Shown here piece by piece: positions 39,919-52,240 of a stretch of DNA of 64,000 bases; the stretch's first letter is position 1; each line of letters begins with the position of its first letter. This DNA is from Pithys albifrons albifrons. Lineage: Eukaryota > Chordata > Aves > Passeriformes > Thamnophilidae. The notes below the pieces were generated by a model. It was not told the DNA's origin. It saw only the letters and a list, made by a program, of their open reading frames with translations, and did no database searches. The translations under genes and the position numbers were made by a program. The DNA lies in NCBI RefSeq assembly GCF_047495875.1, contig NC_092471.1, positions 7,585,001-7,649,000 of the forward strand. The letters are read 5' to 3'.

Positions 39919-39951
39919 GGGTGGGCAGAGGGTTTGGCGGGGAGAGGTGGG
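39919..39951 (+). other. Potential G-quadruplex motif with five G-runs
   Basis: G-runs at 39919-39921, 39923-39925, 39930-39932, 39939-39942 and 39949-39951 are separated by loops of 1, 4, 6 and 6 bases, giving a spare run. Confidence 0.78.
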
Positions 39952-42900
39952 TGCCAGTTTGCAGCTCTGTGTCCCTTTGATGCCATCTGGCCTGTGCTGC
40001 TCCTTAGAGACTTTCCCCAGAATGTGCATCCTCTGCTGTGCATTTCTACTTCCCTTTTTCCTTGCTCAGTTGTTCCTCTTGGACCTTGCTGATGGCCAGT
40101 AGTTTTTAAGGATGTGCTAACTCAATTACTTGTGATTGACTGTGTTCTTCATCTCTTTATTGTGTTTCACCAATTTAGCTAAATCCTAAATCCATTAGGT
40201 GCTCTCAGATTGCTTTACAAGTGTCCAGAGGAGGTGTTTGCAATAAATCCAGCCTAATTCTCTCTGCAGACAGGGTTTTAAGACATCAGGCTTGGGCTGG
40301 AAGAAGAGTGGACTGATGCAGGAGTGGGTTCACACAGGAATGAGAAGGGTGAGAAGCAATTTAGCCGCTGCTTTTTCACTTTGTTTCCACTCTCTAGTTG
40401 ATGTTACTGTCTACTGGACTTTTTTGATGGACAGAAAAATTTGAGAGCAGATGCACATGCTAAGAAACCAACTCCCCTTTCACAAAAACCAATGAGAGAT
40501 GGAAGTGATGTTCTGTATAAGTGAAGGTGGCAAAGCTTAGAGAGAAGTCCTCAATGTTTCCTGAAATTCTTTTTTTAATTTTCTTTTTTTCCTGCTGTAT
40601 GGAGGTTGATATACTGGCATTGCTAAACGTGAACTTGCCACTTGCTAACTCTTCTTTTTATTTCTTGTCTAGTTTGAGTTGCTTTCATGCAGCTTAAGCC
40701 AACAGAAACGCTTTGTGTAGGACAGGAACTGTAGCTAGGAATTCACTCAGGAGCAAAGGAAATTAGCTTTTTCTCCCTAATCTTCCTTTCCCAGCTCTGG
40801 AAGCAAACACTGGAATGGCTGGTTCAGGGGGTGCCATCACACCCTGGTGTTGGGAAGGGTGGGAGCCCCAGCCCCTCCGGGTTCTGATGCTGCTTATCCT
40901 GCAGGGAAAGTGTCTGAATTTCCAGTGCTGCATCTGGGAGGAATCTTTTGAGGTTTGTGAATGTTTCAAACGGCATTTTGTGCTTACATGCTGCTTGTTA
41001 GGTCTGGGCAATAAATTGTATGTCAGCCTGGGAAACAGGGAAGGGTAAGATGCCCATGTTTTAAAACTGGTTGGTTTTGTTAATATATAAAGGTAAAGGT
41101 TGGGACTCCCTCAAATCCAGGATAGGGTTACACTGATGTTCTGGAAAGGAAAGGAGATCAAATGCTCAGGGTTTTTTGTCACCATATCTTAATCTAGTCA
41201 GTCTTTGGGAGATTTGGGTAAATTTTTGTCTTAGTGGGGAGGTAAATGTTAGGATGGAACATGAGTGTCTTCATAGGAAAGATGAATTTGCAAAATGTTT
41301 TGCTGTCTCGAGTGGAAGCATGTGGTTTTCAGTTCCCATAACCTCAAGGCATTACAAAATCATGATTAAAGCCATAAGAACAAAGATTGGCATTAAAATT
41401 GGTAAGTCTGAAAAATTATACATTGTGAGATTTTCCTTAATTTGCTTTTCTTGTCTTCCAGCACTACAGGTCACAGTTTCAAGCTTTTTCCCAGAGCAGC
41501 AAGGGCTGGATTGTTTTGGTTTTTAATTGTAAACTGAGGTCTTTATGTAATCTCCTCTGTGCAAAGCTGGGGCTTCAGGAAAACAACAGATTGTGCAAGC
41601 TATGGGAGCAATTCCAGCGGTTGGGAATAGATTCAGTCTTTGTGGAAGGTGAAACTTTGCTACAAATACCACTTACTGAAGTGGGTAGTATGCCAGTTGG
41701 AACCCAGATGGTATTTACATCCCTATGATGATACGGTATGAAAACATTCACCATGCACAGAGCAAGCTTTCCTGTTAAAGATCTGGTTTATATGTATCTC
41801 TATTTGATCTTTGTGGTGGAGAAAAATACTTTATTGACTATATATACTAATTGGGTGATAATTTAGATAGTGCTTGATGATGGGAAATCAGAAACACAAC
41901 CAGTGGCTCTGGGCAGCAGAGATGTAGATGACACCTCCAGCATTTTATATTATTACACTGAAAAGTTCTAGCCTTTTTACCTAGGTGGTTTATTCATTTA
42001 TGTGCAATTAAAAATGCACAGTGCAGACTTCATGAAGACTGCACATAAAACACAGAGGCTTAGTTGGGTATTAGGGATTCATCCAGGTGCCTGGAACACA
42101 GAGGCTCTTTGGTTTGCCTTCTGTCTAAGTGGTCTTTGTTGAACTGATAGCTGCTAACTTTGTTTAACTGATAACACGTGCTGTGCTGTTACTGGTGTTG
42201 ACCTTTTCCCAGTTAAACTGGCTTAAAATGGAAGTGTTTATGGGGAGATTCTGCAGCCCTGGCGTCCATGGGCTCTTTGTCTGGGCCAAGGGGGTTTGCT
42301 GTCTGGGGACAGTCAGCAGAGAGCTGCATGTTTGCAGATTTTAATAGCTCTTGCTCCAGACAGCTTTTAACACACTCCCTGCGCAGCCACCCTGGGCAGG
42401 AACTGCTTTTTCCATTGCCAGTTTGGGTTTTGTCACTGTGGGATTTTTTTACACTTTAGGTTTCTTGGGCATGTAAAATGCCATCAAATTGGTAACAGAA
42501 GGAGGAGCCTTGGGCTTAGCAATAGCAGAGCAGGCTCTGTGTGCAAGGGGAAATGAAAGGAGTGCTTTGTGCCCGACTCTGCAGGCTGTAGAGAAAGGCT
42601 GAGTCCATGTCTGTGTGGGCCTGCTTTGAGCTGCTGCTTTGGGACATCAGGAGGAGCTTTTCCAAAGTCTGTCCCAGCAAATGGACCGTGCTTGGGGAGA
42701 AGTGTCAGCAGCACAGCGAGTCTGGCCTGTCTGATTGCTGCCAGCATTTTCACTCATCCCTTGACTCAGGCTCTGTGAGCCCACCGGGAGCTTGTCTTGG
42801 TGCTGGCAATGCTGTTAACTTTGTTCACCTGCAGTCCTCAGATGCCCTGAAGCCACAGGGAATCTGTGAAGTGTTGCAATGGAAAAGCACATGGGGAGGG

Positions 42901-43445
42901 TGGTCACAGTATTGCAATGTGACTGTGGTCAAGTCTTTTCCATGTAGGTGTCTGGGGGTGCAGGGATGTCATAAGGCATTGTTGCTCCTCTGCTGACCCC
43001 AGCTCTTTCCTTGCCTGTAGAGGTCCCTCCGTGGACGATGTGGGTTTTTCACCACAGGGGTTCAGAGCATCGCTGGATGAAGAGGGGTAGACTCTCCATC
43101 AGCTGCCATGGAGCTTCACCCTTTTTGTCCCAGCTCAGTGAGGCTGTTCTAAGGGACTTTCAGGAAGGCCCTGAGGAAAGGGACCTTTCAGGGTCCTTGG
43201 GTCTTGTGTGAAAAGCTGAAAGATGAGGACGTGCGTAGAGGAATGCTATTTACTTCAAATAGGAAGATGTATTTTGATATAAATATGGGATACTTACTGC
43301 AAAGAGGATGTTCTCCTCTCTTCATCCATGTTGAGAACAAATTTTTTTCCTAGTGCTGGCCACAGACTTACAGGTCTCCCCTTCTCTCTTTCCAAGGCTC
43401 TTTTCCATGCTGCTTGAGCTCTGCTGTGACTTGGTTTGAATACAG

Positions 43446-43697
43446 ATCATAGATCCACAAAATCATTAAGGTTGGAAAAGACCTCTAAGATCATCAGGTC
43501 CAAGTATTAACTCAGCACCACCACTAAACCATGTCCCCAAGTGTCACATCCATGTACCTTTTGAACACTGCAGGGGTGGTGACTCCACCACTTCCCTGGG
43601 CAGGCAGCCTGTTTCCATGCCTGAGCACCCTGTCAGTGTAAAAATTTTCACTAATGTCTGATCTAAACTTCCCCTGACATAACTTGAAGACATTTTT
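43446..43697 (-). mobile_element. CR1 LINE, 5'-truncated 3' end
   Basis: The + strand reads as the reverse complement of the CR1 3' end: ATCATAGATCCACAAAATC, GGTTGGAAAAGACCTC, ACTAAACCATGTCCCCAAG, CTGGGCAGGCAGCCTGTTTC and CTAAACTTCCCCTGACATAA. About 250 bp of the end of ORF2 and the 3' untranslated region remain. It is antisense to the glypican gene and has no intact frame. The right-hand boundary near 43697 is where the match to the family ends. Confidence 0.94.
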
Positions 43698-46600
43698 GGG
43701 CTTTTTACCTGTAGGTCAGGTCAAAATAGCAAGGTTGTGTAGACTTGCAGAGACATGGTGAGGATGTGGACATAACTCTGAATTGCCAGTGTTTAATTTC
43801 TTTCATTTTCTCTTCCGTCCCTGTCATGTTGTTTGTGTGGGAGGCTGTGCAGTGGCTGAGCTGTGGTTGATGATGGCAGTCTGGGAGCTCCCCTCGCCGA
43901 TGCCTTCGGAGGACAACCAGCAAATGATCAATTCAGAGGGTGGAAAATGGGCTGGTTCTGCTTTCTGTCTCCACAGGCTGTTAAAACTCCTACTATTTTG
44001 TTATCAAGAAGGATCCATCTCTGACATGCCTGAGCCAGTCAGCTAAGTGCAGACCTCACAGGAAATGAGTTTTTTGATTCTTGACAAGAAGTCAACAAAG
44101 AATGGCTTTTTGAGGGAAAGTATTCTTCTGGCAGGAACAGTGGTGGGCTTGGGGAAAGGGAAGGCAGTTATTTTTGGATCAGGATTCTCTGTATTTGAAT
44201 CTGAGCTCTTTTCCCTCCTCATTTTTCTCCATGGATGTAGAAAAACATGTGTTGATTCCTAAAACAGTTGAATAATTGTACAGGAATTGTTATAACCTCT
44301 CAAATATGTCAGTGCTACCACTGGAAAAGGAGACTGTGGATGGGAGGAGAAGCAATGTGAAGGTTTAGAAAAAGGTGATGGCTTTTCTTACTCAGTAGAA
44401 GGGTGTGCAAGCACTTACTGAAAGACTCGCTAACACCTGGGTAGGATCCTTTTTTACACAGGCCATGGTGCAGTATGTCTTTGAGATGAACCTCATGGGC
44501 TCTGCTCTCCTTGTCCAGCAATAAACTAATTCTCAGGACTAATGGTAAAATTCTGCAAGGCATGAATTCCCAACTTAAATAGATTTACTGTGAGTTAATA
44601 GATTTTCCAGCATACCTCTTGCAACCTATTTGTGGTGGCATCATTTTAACATGCACAGTAATTGAAAAAATTGTCAGGTGATGGGAAGGATTTATAATCC
44701 TCTCTGACCTGTGTTTTTCAACCTAAGAAAGACTCCATAATAAACACAATGTTTGCAGTAAGAACCTATAACTTGTGTGCAAGTGTTCAGATGGGAGGTG
44801 ACTGAGTTGTAACTTTTCCTTAGGAAGAAAGGAATTTTGGAGTTATGAGCATGAGCAGCTAATACTTAGCAAATGGGACCAGGAGGGTCACATGTGCCAA
44901 GAATTGCAGAATAGATGGATCAGAACAGTGTAATGATGAAGATGAAGATTCAGCTTCGTAGATAAAATATTCTGTGTTGGTTTCCACAAGCAGCCTTTGA
45001 AATATGTGATCTTTATTTTGAGAGGACTATGATGAAAGTACCCTTTGGAAAAACCCTGTTTATTTTTTTCCAAGCATATTTGTCTTAACTCCTTTTGTTA
45101 TCATTATTTATAAATCAAAAGTTATATTGATCTGGAGATTATGTGTTAAACCATGTCTGAGCAGTGGTTGCTGTGTTACTGAGAAAACCAGCTGCCATTA
45201 AACTTTTGGTAAATTTATTGATCGATACTCTCCATGTTTCTCTTCAGAAAAAGAACAAGCTGAATTTTAATTTACTGGGAATGCATCTGAACACGTGGGC
45301 CCTCCTTCAGCAAGGGATTTAAGCCTGCAAGGAACTTTCGAGAGATGAATAGTGCCATTACTTTGCAGAGGATTATTCATGTTCTTAAAGGAAAGCCTCT
45401 TTGGAGCGGGCAGTGGAGCCCTGGATCGATTCCTGGCAGCTGTGGTTGTGAGCCTTGCTCTTGAGATCCAAATTACCGTCTTCTGCTCCTGTTACAACAG
45501 CTGCTTTTCTCTCACAGGGAGGGTAAGGAGACAATAAAACATCTTCCTTTTAAAATGAGTGTTAATCAAACCAGGGCTTTGAGCCAGGGCATGTGGAATG
45601 CAGGAGCCACGTGGAATGGCCCTGGCATGGGCTCAAGTGGTGTCACCAGAACATGGTGTCCCAGCTTCTGCTTCTTCTCTTGGCAGGAACCTGCCCATGC
45701 ATCAACCTAAAAAACAGAGTAAAAACCAAACAACCAAAGAGAACACACAAAAAAACCCAAACAACAGCTGCAGAAACCCCCTAACCAAGCACAACCCCCA
45801 CCAAAGAAACAAAGCCCAACAACCCCCTGAAAAAGCTAACCAAACATCCCTGCACCAAAAAGAAGACCAACAAAAACCCAACCCCTGTGGTGTCTCAGAT
45901 GGGAGGGAGGTTTGGGTACCCTGCTCTGTGTCAAGCAAGAGGTTGCTAAAATATTCTGCATGTACTCAGCAAGTCAGATGCTGTCAGGGGGCATCGAAGG
46001 GGCTGGTTGCACTTGTGCTACCCAGGTGATCCATGGTCTTATTTCCATGTTGGAAACCTCTGTCTTTCTCTGAAGTGCCTTGAGACAAAACCAGCTTGAA
46101 AATCACTAAATTGCTTTTGAGAGCCTGGGCATTGTTCTGTGTCTTGGAAACATTCACTCAGGGGAAAAGTTGTATGTTACTGAGCAAATGCCTTTCCCAG
46201 GTTCTGCCAGCACAGGTAGGAAGCTGATAACAGAAATAAAGCACCTGGAGCGCCTTAAAAATGGTCAACAGGTGCCCTTAAATAAGTGCAAGTCCTTTGT
46301 GTTACTATAGGGATCAAGAACTGATCTTCTGCCATTTGCTTTTCATCAGACAGTTGAGATAACTTTCAAGAGAATTTGGCCAGGAGAGATTATTAAGGAA
46401 GGAATTTTCTTCTTAAATAAATAGTCTGCTCTCCATTGTTGGAGACTTAACAGGCTGATAAAAGCCCGCTGAAATGAAAGGGAGCCTGGCAAACCCGTCT
46501 CAGATCTGCCTTGCTCTAAAGTTACTGAGACCAATGCACTTCCAAAGACTTTTTTTCGACTTTCTGAATACAAGCTCAACTTGACCTAGTGGCTTGCTTT

Positions 46601-49600
46601 ATCTTCATTTATTCTGATGAATAAAGGAATTTGCCAGGCTTGCATTTTTTCAGAAGTTGCTTATAACTTTTAGTTTAGAATAAATGAAGGAACTACACAA
46701 ACTGGTGTCCTGGTCTTAAAGAAATGCTTGGCTTGTAACTTTGGGTGGGAGTGCATGGAATCACTTACCCTCTGCTTGATACATGGCTCATCATTCATCT
46801 TTTAAGAGGCATGCTGCTTTTTTGATATCTTTATAACCCTGTTGGGTGGATGTTGGATTCTCCAATTAGTAAAATATTCTTGGGTGGATGACCAAGTGCT
46901 GGCTTTTTTGTGTTTCCTCTCTTTTTTTTGGAATGCACTCTGTGTTTAAAAATTAAACCCAAACAATCCCAGATGCAATGGAAAAATGCCTGGGTCTGTG
47001 ATATCTTTGTCTGCTCAGTTACACAGGGCAGAGATGCCCTTTTCCCAGGGTTTTTGAAGGTATTCCTGCTGTGCTGGGCTGTGCTCCCTGGCTGAGCAGT
47101 TGGCTTGAAATAAGAGTTCTGAGTGGAGACCTGTCTTCTCTGCAGCAAATTGGAGAGGTAAGAGAGACTAGAAGCAAAGAATGTACATATTTGTGATTAA
47201 AAAAATGGGGAAGGTGAAAGTTCCCCAGTGATATGACATTAGTTCTGGGTATATTATTGACGTAATTCTAATGTAAAAGAAGTGCCTGGTGGTGTGGTTT
47301 TCAGTGATTTACTTTCTGTTCTGTGGGATTGGGTTAATTAACATTTCCCCTTTAGAGGGTAAGAGGAAAATATGAAGTGTTTGGAGTGTACATATTTCTG
47401 TGTGTGTCTGAAAGTGCACCCCTCGTTCGTTGTCCCTGGGCTCTCCCACTGCCTTCCCACAGGGCTGGGTTTGGTGGGACTGCTCTCATCCCAGTGGTCT
47501 CTGCCTTCTGGAGCAGCAGTTTGTTTCCTGCTTCCTCTGTTGCAAAGTCCCAGCTTCTTGGAGAGCTCTGGGCAAGGATAAAAAAACACCAGGAAGTCCC
47601 TTCTGCAGGAGCACCCTTTACCCTACACAAATGCTGGGGGCAGAGCTTGATGCTCTTCAAGCCAAATGGTTCCCTCCATCCTTGGGCAGTCCTGCATTTG
47701 GCTTGGCCTTGCCTCTTCCCAGGGGTCCTGCTGCACATTGCATCCCTAAACTGGTGTCCAGTGATGGAGAGAAGCCTAAATTCAAACTCCAGCCCTTATG
47801 TGGGCTTCAACACCAGGATGGAGGCCTGGGGTGCATGGAGAGAGATTTATCTTTGGTCTGACAGGTTACCAGCACAACAGAGCTGCTTTATTTGCTGCAG
47901 AAGCCTCTTACATCCCTCTGTCTCCACTTTTCCTATTTGTGCTCCCGGGTCTTGGTTTGAGCCTGCTTCCCTGGGCCCTTACTCCTCCCTTTGATTCTGA
48001 TAAAGAATTGTGTTCATCCAGCACTTGTGCCAGCCCTGACTGTTTGCATTTTTAACTTTGTCTTTATTAAATTTTCAGGAATCTGTTAAGTGTTCACACA
48101 TCTGTCAAGGCACAAGGCATTATCTTTCTTGATACTCGGGAAAACAAATTATACAATGGGTATGCAACTCATACTTAATAAAAGCACCAAAGCCACGTGT
48201 TCAAGCACAAAGCCCCAGGAAAGATTTTACTGCAGCATCATTCCCATGAGGGGTTTGGTGTGAAGTTCTTTTAAATTTTTACTTAGTGTTTGTTTCTTGT
48301 GTTGAAATGGGTACTCCCAAGGGTCTCCAGGGATCTCTCAAGGCATCCTGCTGCCTCTCAAAGAACCACTGCTTTTCTGTGGTCCCTCCAGCATCCCGAA
48401 GCCTGTCTTTTGCTGTCATGAGATGCGGATGCTGATGCAGGGAACAGAGCTCTGCGCTGAACTCCCTCCGAGTGAGCGGCTGGTTGGAGATGGGGAGCTG
48501 TGGGCACAAGGGTTTCTTGTCTCCTCACTTCTGGGCTTGTAGCAGCTTGTGTTGGTGTGCTCTGCTGTCTGCATTAACAAAGTTTTTGTGTGCAGGATGT
48601 AAATATTAAATGGGTGAACCACAGTGTGACTAATTGTCTAACAGCAGACTGTTACCTAGACTGTAACAGGAGCAAATTTTCAGGGCAGTTTGAGAGGGTA
48701 TAATGAGATGTTATCATACAGTATTTTTATTAGAAACTTCAGGGAATGTATTTCAAACTGCCAGGGTAGTTAGATAAGCTGAACAATTAAAAATAAATGG
48801 CTTTGGAGCTTGGTGTTTTGATAGAAACTGATAATTAGGAGGAGATGCTTTTCTGACAAGAGCATAGTGATTTGGCTTTGGCTGGTGAGCAACACTGGCT
48901 TGGAAACTTGTAACTTGGCTCTTGTGGGAGTGAAGGAGTGGGCATGAAGCTGGAAGGAGCCCTCTCTCATTTAAAGGCTGGACTGAGACCTTTACTTTCT
49001 TGGTCTGATGGCGACAGAGCAAAGGTATAAAGTGCAAATCTTGGTGGCTTAAAATTTAGGAGATGGAATAACTGAATTGTTCTAATTTTTATTCCTAATG
49101 CTTTGAAGCTAATCTCATAAGCTTGCGAGCTTGAGGCCATAATTTTTATGGTGACAATATTGTAAAAGCAATCCAAAAGGCTGTGTCATAGTTGGAAAAA
49201 AAGCATTTCCTAAGCTTTAAACCCAAATGTACTCCAAAAAACAAACCCTGTAAGAGCAGCAGTGGCACCATCTGATGGGTTTTGTAATGCCACAGACAAA
49301 AGTAATTATGCTGCTTAGAAGAGCTTTTGTCTCCAGATAATGTTGTTAAAAACTTGCAGTGTAGTGTAAATCATAACGGAACAAATCTGGAGGCTGCTCT
49401 TATTGCTGCCAGGGGAAATTCTCTTAGATTTTGTTTCCTTTCTGCTCAATATATTGCCAACCTTTTCCAAGTTGGTAAACAAATATTACCTGCTGTTTGA
49501 AAAATGACTTGGGGTTCATCTCACCAGTAGTGCCTGTGGCAGCCAGGCTGTTATTGCAAACAGTTGTTCCTCTCTTGGTGAGCTCTGTTGTTTTGGGAAC

Positions 49601-51659
49601 ACAGGCTGTTGTGATGGGTCTGAAGCTGTCTGATTCATTTGAGATACTAAAGAAGTGTTTCCTTTTACAGCTCACTCACATGTGGATGCCTCTGGCTCCT
49701 TTTGCCACTTCCAAGCAGTACCATGGCAATTGCCAGGTCAGATAATATTTGGTTGAGCTTACAACCCCCCCAACTTTTAGCATTTCCTTGATAAACCTTT
49801 AAATTCCAATCCATGAACACTGGTGGTGTTTTTGAGGGGCTGAACTTTTTTGGCTTTTAGATATATGGGACTTTCAAAGGTTTGTGACCCTGGGCCTAAA
49901 GGGGTTGCAGCGATTACATTAGGAACAGATTAATTAACTGATGAATTTTCCACCATCCTGCCTGGACACCCATGTTTTTGCCTCAGGATGAAAATGATTC
50001 TCGTGGTCTGAGGGATTCTAGTGTCTAGTTCTCTCCTGGTATGATCTGTGTCCTGAGAAGTGAAGGGAGGGGTTTTGCTGTCAGCAGTGAAGTGCCAGAG
50101 GGCAGGAAGAGGCAAGACAGCTTGGCAGGTGAAGTCTGACCAGACTGGAGGCTCTCTGACCCCTGCAGTTCTTACTGTGCCTCGTGCAGAGAGTTTGGTG
50201 TCAGGCCCTGTGAGCAGGACCCCCTAGGACAGGGTCTGGGGTGCAAACCCAGGGACATGAGGAGAGCCACTGAAGCCTGAAAGAGGGACTGCAGCAGCTC
50301 CACTGAGCTGCAGGGGCTGGGCCACTTGCTTCCCTGGTGCATTGAAGCCATAGATGGGATTCATTGTGGGAGAAGGGGCACATTCACTCCTAAAAGGCAT
50401 TAAAGTGCATTTTGCGACGTGGAGCTGGTGAGATTTGAAAATGGTCCCATGTACAAAACAGGGAATTGCTGCATGCCATGTTTGCAGCCTGTAGCCTGGG
50501 GTGCTTCTAAGCAGCAGCATCCTGGGAAAGGTGCAGTGAATCACAAAATGTATCATCATCTGCAAAGAGAAATTCAGCTGAATGCCAGTGATCCATGTTG
50601 AGCTCAAGGGAGGTTTCTGCTGCACACAAATCAGTTTGTTGTTTGTTTTACAGTATGGGATAGTGCATGAGGATTCACCACTCTGCCACAATCTTGGAGG
50701 AGATGGCCCTAAAGCTTTTATGGAGGGTAGGAACACAACGGTGACAATGTGACCTTGCCTAGGATTACTTGCCTACTTGTCTCTCAAAAAGTAAAACAGT
50801 CTTGCTGTTACTGGATCTTGGTAGTGGAATAACAAACATATTGTAGTTCCTTCACTGTGAAGATGGTCAGGATAAGACCTTAAGTGTGGGAAGACAAGTT
50901 TTTAAGCAGTCATTTGCAAAGGTGCAAATGGGAGTTGGGAGCTCAGCTCCTGAAAGGAAGTGAGAGCAGCCATAATGAGAGTTGTGGCATGTCATGGTGC
51001 GTGACCACCATGGTGCATCCTGCTGGCCCCTCCTCCCTGCTCTGTGCCAGCTCACACCTTCTCCCAGTGGCTGCAGTGGTGGGGGGAGATGGTTCCACGT
51101 GGCTGCAAGGGTGGCTGCTGTGGTGCTGGTTTTTGGTGAACTGATATGGGAGGCAGAGCGGCAATAGACCTCCCTGTTCCTGGCAGCAGCACCTTTCCAA
51201 ACACTTTCAGCTGCATCAGAAGCTGCACTTGCTGAGCTCAGTCCTGCAGGTTCCATGTCTGTAGCTGCCCAAGCTCTATGGCTGCCATCAGATTTTGTCT
51301 GCCTCTCCAGTGGGATGCTGTATGGGAATGGCTTGCTGGGGTCTCTCATGTTGGCTCCTGGCAGTTCAGGCAACTGCATCACATAATCTCTTAAATAAAC
51401 CCATCAAGTGGCAGACGTGGCTGGAGCCTCCTGCAGCCTGGGGCAGCAGTAGGTTAATCCGGAGCTCCTCTGGCCCCGCCATTGACCCCTTTGAAGTTGC
51501 TGCAGCTTAGGAGTGAACGTGCTTTCTCAGGAAAGCTGGCATTTTTACTAAGCAGCAGACTCTTATTATCTGAGCTGAGAAGGCAGTGATTTCCTTCTCC
51601 CGCCAGTAATCCCCACTCAGGGCACTATTATGCTCTTTTACAATTTATTTTCTTTAATT
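43698..51659 (+). other. Upstream glypican intron, segment with the A/C-rich tract
   Basis: Apart from the A/C-rich low-complexity tract at 45703-45887, nothing is recognised. The patch 47380-48000 is GC-richer and open in several frames at once (up to 205 codons on the + strand), which is expected by chance in stop-poor sequence. Confidence 0.7.
45703..45887. repeat. A/C-rich low-complexity tract (degenerate CAAA/CCAA units)
   Basis: In 45721-45884 I count only about six T, with few G; the rest is A and C in CCAAA, ACAAC and AACCC units. The complement is GTTTGGTTTG-like, a common avian low-complexity style. The Asn/Gln/Lys/Pro-rich frame across it (45598-46029) is a by-product of the composition. 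Confidence 0.85.
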
Positions 51660-52240
51660 GCCTGTTCGCAGTGGCCATGCAGCTCTCCCTGGGCTGTGTT
51701 CTGGGAAGCTTTTACACTTTGAATGGAGCTTAGTCCTTCCCTTCTAGCTGCTGAAATCGGGCAGCAATTCCTCTTTAGGTGCTTTGGCAAGAGTCCTGCC
51801 TGAAAAATAAGGAACAACCCATGCTTTTCAACTGGTGCCTGATACCTGTGATCTAGAGTCTGTTTCAGCTGTTTCATGCATCCTTTGGGAGCCCTATTAA
51901 ACTGTCCTTGACTGAGGTGGTGTAGCAGGTCCCTGACCATTTCCTCCTAGGTTGTGGGGTCTTCATTCTATTACCCATCCCTGTCTTGGCTCAGAGGGCC
52001 AGGTACCTGAAAAACACGTGATCTTACTATTAAAGACTGAAGCCACAAAGGCATTAAGTACATCTGACTTTTCCTTGTCCTTTGCGTAGCATAGTCCCTT
52101 GTCACTATGCTTACCCCTGCATCCAGTTAAGGATGGAGATTCTTCTGAGCCCTTCTTATGCTGCCACTGTGTTTACAGGAACACTTTTTATTCTGTGCTG
52201 TGTGAGTTCTGCTCAGCTGTGCAGTACCTTTGCTTCCTGA
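51660..52240 (-). mobile_element. Internal CR1 ORF2 fragment (endonuclease-RT linker and start of RT)
   Basis: On the minus strand this stretch encodes DKEKSDVLNAFVASVFNSK, which is the CR1 linker motif usually read as DEEKAEVLNAFFASVFNSK, preceded by remains of the ENLHPLLDAGG-type block (+ strand GCATCCAGTTAAGGATGGAG). Downstream on the same strand is MVRDLLHHL, the start of the reverse-transcriptase domain, and then a badly decayed stretch. The usual 3' end is absent, so this is an internal fragment left by deletion or rearrangement rather than a simple 5'-truncated insertion. The core 51910-52195 is secure; the outer limits are approximate. It is antisense to the glypican gene. Confidence 0.85.

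Larger units (their letters stand above)
29282..43445 (+). other. Upstream glypican intron, segment between CR1 copies
   Basis: No exon or complete transposon was recognised. It holds a paired C-run (29885-29901), a 27-bp imperfect palindrome (35713-35739), a G-quadruplex-type motif (39919-39951) and an AT-rich candidate regulatory stretch (about 38460-38780). A 20-bp match to CR1 at about 32203-32222 is too short to call. Confidence 0.7.

Noticed and set aside
45598..46029. Asn/Gln/Lys/Pro-rich 143-codon frame
   Set aside because: It is the translation of the A/C-rich low-complexity tract; absence of T on this strand removes stop codons.
47377..47994. 205-codon open frame on the + strand, one of the two longest after the glypican exon
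   Set aside because: The translation resembles no family, is low in charged-residue patterning, and overlaps other long frames on the + and - strands. There are no convincing flanking splice sites; it is explained by a locally GC-rich, stop-poor patch.
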